Shown here: positions 9,540 to 14,963 of the stretch, piece by piece
How positions within the stretch are numbered: the stretch's first letter is position 1
How the letters are laid out: every line of letters starts with the position of its first letter
NCBI RefSeq assembly: GCF_002860865.1
Contig: NZ_PKIE01000014.1
Location: 1-14,963, forward strand
DNA length: 14,963 nt
Origin: Streptococcus mitis
GTDB lineage: Bacteria > Bacillota > Bacilli > Lactobacillales > Streptococcaceae
Reading direction: 5' to 3'
Notes under the pieces: generated by a model
Databases searched by the model: none
Seen by the model: only the letters and a program-made list of their open reading frames with translations
What the model was told of the DNA's origin: nothing
Position numbers and translations under genes: made by a program

Positions 9540-9785
9540 GTTTGGCAAATCGATTCTATTTGCCAAACGTAGTTAGTAAGGCAGTTAGCTGGGCCACTTC
9601 CTACCCGTTACGACGGCAAAGTCCACGAATCGATGCCATTCGTGAACTTTGCCTAGTGAAGCGTTTAGGTAATCCGCCATAGCGGTTACCTATTATTGGA
9701 TTACGACACTGAGTTTTACAAATCGATTCCATTTGTAAAACTCAGTTAGTGAGGCAGTTAGCTAGTTCGCCAAATAGCGACTAGC
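9540..9785. repeat. Three tandem modules of paired hairpins (intergenic structured repeat)
   Basis: Each module has hairpin A, a 13-17-base spacer like TAGTGAGGCAGTT, and hairpin B. Hairpin A copies are 9540-9568 (11 bp), 9615-9653 (16 bp, one mismatch) and 9708-9746 (16 bp, perfect). All have a 7-base loop of form CGATKCY closed by AAT/ATT, yet their outer stems differ in sequence while still pairing. Hairpin B copies are 9586-9610, 9667-9691 and 9761-9785. Each has a single unpaired T at the same place in the 5' arm (TAGC-T-GGG, AGGTAA-T-CCGC, GCTAGT-T-CGC). TTACGAC precedes the second and third hairpin A. It does not match BOX or RUP elements as I remember them. Confidence 0.8.
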
Positions 9786-9787
9786 AT

Positions 9788-9820
9788 CCAACAATTAGGA
9801 ACTTTAGTTCCAATTGTTGG
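9788..9820 (-). other. Stable hairpin just downstream of prfC
   Basis: CCAACAATT/AATTGTTGG and GGAACT/AGTTCC form a 15-bp stem with one bulged A and a 2-base loop, seven bases past the prfC stop codon. No run of T follows on the minus strand, so a classical intrinsic terminator is not supported. It may protect the prfC 3' end or be a partial terminator. Confidence 0.6.
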
Positions 9821-9827
9821 TACTGAG

Positions 9828-11372
9828 TCACATCTTCTCCTCCAACTCTACGTCTGGGTACTTATCCGCAAACCAGCGGAGGGCAAAGTCATTTTCAAAG
9901 AGGAAGACTGGTTGGTCAAAACGGTCTTTAGCCAAGATATTGCGACTTGATGACATCCGTTCATCCAAGTCCTCAGGCTTGATCCAACGAACAGTCTTTT
10001 TACCCATTGGGCTCATGACCACTTCCGCATTGTACTCTCCTTCCATACGGTGCTTAAAGACTTCAAACTGGAGTTGACCAACAGCTCCCAGCATGTACTC
10101 GCCTGTTTGGTAATTCTTATAAAGCTGAATGGCACCTTCTTGCACCAATTGCTCGATTCCCTTATGAAAGGATTTTTGCTTCATGACATTCTTAGCAGAA
10201 ACTTTCATGAAAATTTCAGGAGTAAAGGTTGGCAGGGGTTCAAATTCAAATTTATTTTTCCCAACTGTCAATGTATCCCCAACCTGATAAGTACCTGTAT
10301 CGTAAACCCCGATGATATCTCCTGCCACGGCATTAGTCACATTCTCACGACTTTCAGCCATAAACTGGGTAACATTAGACAGTTTAGCCCCCTTACCAGT
10401 ACGAGGTAGATTGACACTCATACCGCGCTCAAATTCACCTGATACGATACGGACAAAGGCGATACGGTCACGATGACGAGGATCCATGTTGGCTTGGATT
10501 TTAAAGACAAATCCTGAGAAATCCTTATCATGAGGATCCACAATTTCTCCGTCTGTTTTCTTATGTCCATGTGGCTCTGGAGCAAACTTAAGGAAAGTCT
10601 CAAGGAATGTCTGCACACCAAAGTTTGTCAAAGCTGAACCGAAGAAGACAGGTGTCAATTCTCCAGCAAGGATAGCTCCCTCTGAAAACTCATTCCCAGC
10701 TTCATTCAAAAGTTCAATATCATCCTTAACTTGCTCGTAGAAAGGATTGCTACCAAAAAGCTTGTCCCCATCTTCTAAACTTGCAAAACGCTCATCCCCT
10801 TTATAGAGTTCCAAACGTTGGTTATAAAGGTCATATAAACCCTCGAAAGCTTTCCCCATCCCGATAGGCCAGTTCATCGGGTAGCTAGCAATACCCAAGA
10901 CTTCTTCCAATTCTTGCAAGAGGTCTAGTGGCTCACGACCGTCACGGTCTAACTTGTTCATAAAGGTAAAGACCGGAATGCCACGGTGTTTGACAACTTC
11001 AAACAATTTCTTGGTCTGGGCCTCAATACCCTTGGCAGAGTCCACAACCATGACCGCAGCATCCACCGCCATCAAGGTACGATAGGTATCTTCTGAGAAG
11101 TCCTCGTGCCCTGGCGTATCGAGGATATTCACGCGTTTTCCGTCGTAGTCAAATTGCATAACAGATGAAGTAACCGAAATCCCACGTTGCTTCTCGATAT
11201 CCATCCAGTCAGACTTGGCAAAAGTCCCTGTTTTCTTCCCTTTTACGGTACCAGCTTCACGAATCTCACCCCCAAAGTAGAGCAACTGCTCAGTAATAGT
11301 AGTTTTTCCCGCGTCAGGGTGGGAGATGATGGCAAAAGTACGACGTTTCTTAATTTCTTCTTGAATATTCAT
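9828..11372 (-). CDS. prfC: Peptide chain release factor 3 (RF3), translational GTPase
   Basis: A cytoplasmic GTPase that removes RF1/RF2 from the ribosome after peptide release. The protein has 514 residues, the usual length. GTPase motifs are clear: G1 HPDAGKTT (18-25), G2 RGIS (63-66), G3 DTPGH (85-89) and G4 NKLD (139-142). An EF-Tu-like domain 2 (about 290-380) and the RF3 C-terminal domain follow, with the conserved stretch [15 protein letters not shown]. The ATG at 11372 begins [19 protein letters not shown], as in RF3 proteins; the ribosome site before it is weak (AAAGAG). It is transcribed divergently from gatCAB, and a hairpin follows its TGA stop. The sequence closely resembles pneumococcal RF3 from memory. 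Confidence 0.97.
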   Translation of the reverse strand: MNIQEEIKKRRTFAIISHPDAGKTTITEQLLYFGGEIREAGTVKGKKTGTFAKSDWMDIEKQRGISVTSSVMQFDYDGKRVNILDTPGHEDFSEDTYRTLMAVDAAVMVVDSAKGIEAQTKKLFEVVKHRGIPVFTFMNKLDRDGREPLDLLQELEEVLGIASYPMNWPIGMGKAFEGLYDLYNQRLELYKGDERFASLEDGDKLFGSNPFYEQVKDDIELLNEAGNEFSEGAILAGELTPVFFGSALTNFGVQTFLETFLKFAPEPHGHKKTDGEIVDPHDKDFSGFVFKIQANMDPRHRDRIAFVRIVSGEFERGMSVNLPRTGKGAKLSNVTQFMAESRENVTNAVAGDIIGVYDTGTYQVGDTLTVGKNKFEFEPLPTFTPEIFMKVSAKNVMKQKSFHKGIEQLVQEGAIQLYKNYQTGEYMLGAVGQLQFEVFKHRMEGEYNAEVVMSPMGKKTVRWIKPEDLDERMSSSRNILAKDRFDQPVFLFENDFALRWFADKYPDVELEEKM

Positions 11373-11461
11373 AAGTTCTCTTTCTTTGATTCTCTATTTT
11401 TCTTGTTTCAATAGCTAAGAATGATTTCTACATTGGATTCTACCATTCCTTTCAACACTCC

Positions 11462-11490
11462 ATTATATCGAATTTTAGCATTTTTTTCAA
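11462..11490 (-). promoter_or_regulatory. Promoter of prfC
   Basis: Minus strand: -35 TTGAAA (11485-11490), a 17-base spacer and -10 TATAAT (11462-11467). The implied leader is about 80 bases, longer than that of the adhesin gene. Confidence 0.75.
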
Positions 11491-11535
11491 TTTCTATTTC
11501 TTTTCACTTATCCCTCCCTTATTTATAGGAAAATA

Positions 11536-11544
11536 TGGTAAAAT
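11536..11544 (+). promoter_or_regulatory. Extended -10 promoter of the gatCAB operon
   Basis: TGGTAAAAT is an extended -10 (TGn plus TAAAAT), about 40 bases before the gatC start. No good -35 box lies 16-18 bases upstream, as is common for extended -10 promoters. It is divergent from the prfC promoter, with about 50 bases between the two -10 boxes' outer elements. Confidence 0.65.
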
Positions 11545-11584
11545 AGAACAGACTAAAAATCATCATTTCACGAAAGGATGCAAG

Positions 11585-11887
11585 ATGAAAATTACGCAAG
11601 AAGAGGTAACACACGTTGCCAATCTTTCAAAATTAAGATTCTCTGAAGAAGAAACTGCTGCCTTTGCGACTACCTTGTCTAAAATTGTTGACATGGTTGA
11701 ATTGCTGGGCGAAGTTGACACAACTGGTGTCGCACCTACTACGACCATGGCTGACCGTAAGACCGTACTCCGCCCTGATGTGGCCGAAGAAGGAACAGAC
11801 CGTGACCGCTTATTTAAAAATGTACCTGAAAAAGACAACTACTATATCAAGGTACCAGCTATCCTAGACGATGGAGGAGATGCCTAA
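11585..11887 (+). CDS. gatC: Asp-tRNA(Asn)/Glu-tRNA(Gln) amidotransferase subunit C
   Basis: Small subunit of the GatCAB transamidosome, which in the family stabilises GatA and helps it pack against GatB. It has 100 residues, the normal length. It begins [19 protein letters not shown], the typical GatC helix, and has the conserved LRPDV segment near the middle and a C-terminal KVPAILD motif. The ribosome site GAAAGGA lies 6 bases before the ATG. It is the first gene of the operon; its TAA stop shares one base with the gatA start, indicating translational coupling. Confidence 0.96.
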   Translation: MKITQEEVTHVANLSKLRFSEEETAAFATTLSKIVDMVELLGEVDTTGVAPTTTMADRKTVLRPDVAEEGTDRDRLFKNVPEKDNYYIKVPAILDDGGDA

Positions 11888-13353
11888 TGACTTTTAACAA
11901 TAAAACCATTGAAGACTTGCATAATCTCCTTGTTTCTAAGGAAATTTCAGCAACTGAATTGACACAAGCAACGCTTGAAGATATCAAGTCTCGCGAGACA
12001 GCTATTAACGCTTTTGTTACCATCGCTGAGGAGCAAGCCCTTGCTCAAGCTAAAGCTATTGATGAAGCTGGAATTGACACTGATAATGTCCTTTCAGGAA
12101 TTCCACTTGCAGTTAAAGATAATATCTCTACAGACGGCATTCTCACAACTGCAGCCTCAAAAATGCTCTACAACTACGAGCCGATCTTTGATGCGACTGC
12201 GGTTGCCAATGCAAAATCTAAAGGCATGATTGTCGTCGGAAAGACCAACATGGACGAATTTGCTATGGGTGGTTCAGGTGAAACTTCACACTACGGAGCA
12301 ACTAAAAATGCTTGGGATCAAGGCAAAGTTCCTGGTGGATCATCAAGTGGTTCTGCCGCAGCCGTAGCTTCTGGGCAAGTCCGCTTGTCACTTGGTTCTG
12401 ATACTGGTGGTTCCATCCGCCAACCTGCTGCCTTCAACGGGATCGTTGGTCTCAAACCAACCTACGGAACGGTTTCTCGTTTCGGTCTCATTGCCTTCGG
12501 TAGCTCATTAGACCAGATTGGACCTTTTGCTCCTACTGTTAAGGAAAACGCCCTCTTGCTCAACGCTATTGCCAGCGAAGATGCCAAAGACTCTACTTCT
12601 GCCCCTGTCCGCATTGCCGACTTTACTTCAAAAATCGGTCAAGACATCAAGGGCATGAAAATTGCTTTACCTAAGGAATACCTAGGCGAAGGGATTGACC
12701 CAGAGGTTAAGGAAACCATTCTGAATGCTGCTAAGCACTTTGAAAAATTGGGTGCTATCGTTGAAGAAGTTAGCCTTCCTCACTCTAAATACGGTGTTGC
12801 CGTCTACTACATCATCGCTTCATCTGAAGCTTCATCAAACTTGCAACGTTTTGACGGTATCCGTTACGGCTACCGCGCAGAAGATGCGACTAATCTTGAT
12901 GAAATCTACGTAAATAGCCGTAGCCAAGGTTTTGGTGAAGAAGTGAAACGTCGTATCATGTTAGGTACTTTCAGCCTTTCATCAGGTTACTACGATGCCT
13001 ACTACAAGAAAGCTGGACAGGTCCGTACCCTCATCATTCAAGATTTCGAAAAAGTCTTCGCAAATTATGACTTGATTTTGGGTCCAACTGCTCCAAGTGT
13101 TGCTTATGACTTGGACTCACTCAACCACGACCCAGTTGCCATGTACTTGGCTGACCTCTTGACTATACCTGTAAACTTGGCAGGATTGCCTGGAATTTCG
13201 ATTCCTGCTGGATTCTCTCAAGGTCTACCTGTTGGTCTGCAATTGATTGGTCCTAAGTACTCAGAAGAGACTATTTACCAAGCAGCAGCTGCCTTTGAAG
13301 CAACAACAGACTACCACAAACAACAACCCGTGATTTTTGGAGGTGACAACTAA
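11887..13353 (+). CDS. gatA: Asp-tRNA(Asn)/Glu-tRNA(Gln) amidotransferase subunit A (glutaminase/amidase)
   Basis: The glutamine-hydrolysing subunit: an amidase-signature enzyme that frees ammonia for GatB. It has 488 residues. The Ser-cisSer-Lys triad is visible: Lys77 in LAVKDN, cis-Ser152 in GGSSSGS and nucleophile Ser176 in [11 protein letters not shown]. The 24-residue spacing of the two Ser fits the family. GGAGG lies nine bases before the ATG, inside the end of gatC, and the start overlaps the gatC stop as TAATG. Its own stop overlaps the gatB start in the same way. All catalytic residues are intact, so it should be active. Confidence 0.97.
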   Translation: MTFNNKTIEDLHNLLVSKEISATELTQATLEDIKSRETAINAFVTIAEEQALAQAKAIDEAGIDTDNVLSGIPLAVKDNISTDGILTTAASKMLYNYEPIFDATAVANAKSKGMIVVGKTNMDEFAMGGSGETSHYGATKNAWDQGKVPGGSSSGSAAAVASGQVRLSLGSDTGGSIRQPAAFNGIVGLKPTYGTVSRFGLIAFGSSLDQIGPFAPTVKENALLLNAIASEDAKDSTSAPVRIADFTSKIGQDIKGMKIALPKEYLGEGIDPEVKETILNAAKHFEKLGAIVEEVSLPHSKYGVAVYYIIASSEASSNLQRFDGIRYGYRAEDATNLDEIYVNSRSQGFGEEVKRRIMLGTFSLSSGYYDAYYKKAGQVRTLIIQDFEKVFANYDLILGPTAPSVAYDLDSLNHDPVAMYLADLLTIPVNLAGLPGISIPAGFSQGLPVGLQLIGPKYSEETIYQAAAAFEATTDYHKQQPVIFGGDN

Positions 13354-14795
13354 TGAACTTTGAAACAGTCATTGGACTTGAAGTCCACGTAGAGCTCAAC
13401 ACCAATTCAAAAATCTTCTCACCTACTTCTGCCCACTTTGGAAATGACCAAAATGCCAATACCAACGTGATTGACTGGTCTTTCCCAGGAGTTCTGCCAG
13501 TTCTCAATAAAGGTGTTGTTGATGCCGGTATCAAGGCTGCTCTTGCCCTCAATATGGACATCCACAAAAAGATGCACTTTGACCGCAAGAACTACTTCTA
13601 CCCTGATAATCCAAAAGCCTACCAAATTTCTCAGTTCGATGAGCCAATCGGTTATAACGGCTGGATTGAAGTCGAGCTAGAAGACGGTACGACTAAGAAA
13701 ATCGGTATCGAGCGTGCCCACCTAGAGGAAGACGCTGGTAAAAACACACACGGTACAGACGGCTACTCTTATGTTGACCTCAATCGCCAAGGGGTGCCAT
13801 TGATCGAGATTGTATCTGAAGCTGATATGCGTTCGCCTGAAGAAGCCTATGCTTACCTAACTGCCCTCAAGGAAGTTATCCAGTACGCTGGCATTTCTGA
13901 CGTTAAGATGGAAGAAGGTTCGATGCGTGTGGATGCCAATATCTCCCTTCGCCCTTATGGTCAAGAAAAATTCGGTACCAAAACTGAGTTGAAGAACCTC
14001 AACTCCTTCTCAAACGTTCGCAAAGGTCTTGAATACGAAGTCCAACGTCAAGCTGAAATCCTTCGATCAGGCGGTCAAATCCGCCAAGAAACACGCCGTT
14101 ATGATGAAGCTAACAAAGCAACCATCCTCATGCGTGTCAAGGAAGGTGCTGCAGACTACCGCTACTTCCCAGAACCAGACCTACCTCTCTTTGAAATCTC
14201 AGACGAGTGGATCGAGGAAATGCGGACAGAGTTGCCAGAGTTTCCAAAAGAACGCCGTGCACGCTACATCTCTGACCTTGGCTTGTCAGACTACGATGCT
14301 AGTCAGTTGACTGCAAACAAAGTCACTTCTGATTTCTTTGAAAAAGCTGTTGCCCTCGGTGGTGATGCTAAACAAGTTTCTAACTGGCTCCAAGGTGAAG
14401 TCGCTCAGTTCTTGAACGCTGAAGGCAAGACACTAGAACAAATCGAATTGACACCAGAAAACTTGGTTGAAATGATTGCCATCATCGAAGACGGCACTAT
14501 CTCTTCTAAGATTGCCAAGAAAGTCTTTGTCCACCTTGCTAAAAATGGCGGCGGAGCGCGTGAATATGTTGAAAAAGCAGGTATGGTCCAAATCTCAGAT
14601 CCAGCTGTCTTGATTCCAATTATCCACCAAGTCTTTGCCGATAACGAAGCTGCTGTTGCCGACTTCAAGTCAGGCAAACGCAACGCAGACAAGGCCTTCA
14701 CAGGATTCCTTATGAAAGCAACCAAAGGCCAAGCCAACCCACAAGTCGCCCTTAAACTTCTTGCCCAAGAATTGGCGAAGTTGAAAGAAGATTAA
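13353..14795 (+). CDS. gatB: Asp-tRNA(Asn)/Glu-tRNA(Gln) amidotransferase subunit B
   Basis: The kinase/transamidase subunit: it activates the misacylated Glu or Asp on tRNA with ATP and adds ammonia channelled from GatA. It has 480 residues, the usual length. The N-terminal signature IGLEVHVEL is at residues 6-14, and the [20 protein letters not shown] block is intact. The C-terminal helical YqeY-like domain (about 330-480) binds the tRNA. The zinc-ligand Cys residues of some GatB proteins are absent from the N-terminal region (SPTSAHFG). GGAGG lies nine bases before the ATG; the start shares one base with the gatA stop. It is the last gene of the operon. Confidence 0.97.
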   Translation: MNFETVIGLEVHVELNTNSKIFSPTSAHFGNDQNANTNVIDWSFPGVLPVLNKGVVDAGIKAALALNMDIHKKMHFDRKNYFYPDNPKAYQISQFDEPIGYNGWIEVELEDGTTKKIGIERAHLEEDAGKNTHGTDGYSYVDLNRQGVPLIEIVSEADMRSPEEAYAYLTALKEVIQYAGISDVKMEEGSMRVDANISLRPYGQEKFGTKTELKNLNSFSNVRKGLEYEVQRQAEILRSGGQIRQETRRYDEANKATILMRVKEGAADYRYFPEPDLPLFEISDEWIEEMRTELPEFPKERRARYISDLGLSDYDASQLTANKVTSDFFEKAVALGGDAKQVSNWLQGEVAQFLNAEGKTLEQIELTPENLVEMIAIIEDGTISSKIAKKVFVHLAKNGGGAREYVEKAGMVQISDPAVLIPIIHQVFADNEAAVADFKSGKRNADKAFTGFLMKATKGQANPQVALKLLAQELAKLKED

Positions 14796-14859
14796 TATGT
14801 AAAAGAAACCAGCCCTGAGGTCAATGTCATTAAGTTAGTGATCTAACTCTTTAAATAGG

Positions 14860-14911
14860 AGATAGGATTGAGAACATCAAAGTGATTCTCTATCCTATCT
14901 TCTATTTTTTT
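14860..14911 (+). terminator. Intrinsic terminator of gatCAB
   Basis: Stem AGATAGGATTGAGAA / TTCTCTATCCTATCT (15 positions, one T-T mismatch), an 11-base loop and, three bases after the stem plus an A, a run of seven T. It lies 64 bases past the gatB stop. A smaller hairpin AGTTAG/CTAACT (14833-14848) precedes it. Confidence 0.88.
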
Positions 14912-14963
14912 GCATGACAAATAAAGGTTTTTTCACCCTATTTTTTGAGATTTATGTTACTCT

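Overview
The window looks like a chromosomal segment of a mitis-group Streptococcus (S. mitis / S. oralis / S. pneumoniae type). This rests on recalled resemblance of PrfC and GatCAB to pneumococcal proteins, on the KxGKxW-type export signal of the large surface protein, and on low-GC promoters and ribosome binding sites. The exact species cannot be fixed from the sequence alone.

Layout. Positions 1-8850 (minus strand) hold most of one giant serine-rich repeat surface adhesin. Its start is at 8850 and its C-terminus lies beyond the left edge. From the N-terminus it has a long accessory-Sec signal peptide, a short serine-rich stretch, a helical segment, a beta-rich domain, a chain of repeated Ig/Siglec-like and 'Unique'-like modules (one pair duplicated at about 99 % identity), a Rib-type domain, and more than 1,190 residues of Ser-x-Ser-x repeat. 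Read strictly, the repeat shifts frame at 443-445. Positions 8851-9827 are intergenic. They carry a consensus promoter for the adhesin and an unusual tandem array of paired hairpins. Positions 9828-11372 (minus) are prfC, encoding peptide chain release factor 3. Divergent promoters at 11462-11490 and 11536-11544 separate prfC from the plus-strand operon gatC-gatA-gatB (11585-14795), which ends in an intrinsic terminator.

How the genes work together. PrfC recycles release factors at the end of translation. GatCAB converts misacylated Glu-tRNA(Gln), and Asp-tRNA(Asn) where it occurs, to the correct aminoacyl-tRNA. Both are core housekeeping functions. The adhesin is an accessory gene beside this conserved block. 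Proteins of its type need SecA2/SecY2/Asp export and O-glycosyltransferases; none of these is in the window, and they may lie beyond the left edge or elsewhere.

The main points for a second look are the tandem Siglec-like modules, the hairpin array between prfC and the adhesin, the one-base insertion in the serine-rich repeat, and the way that repeat DNA stays open in almost every reading frame.
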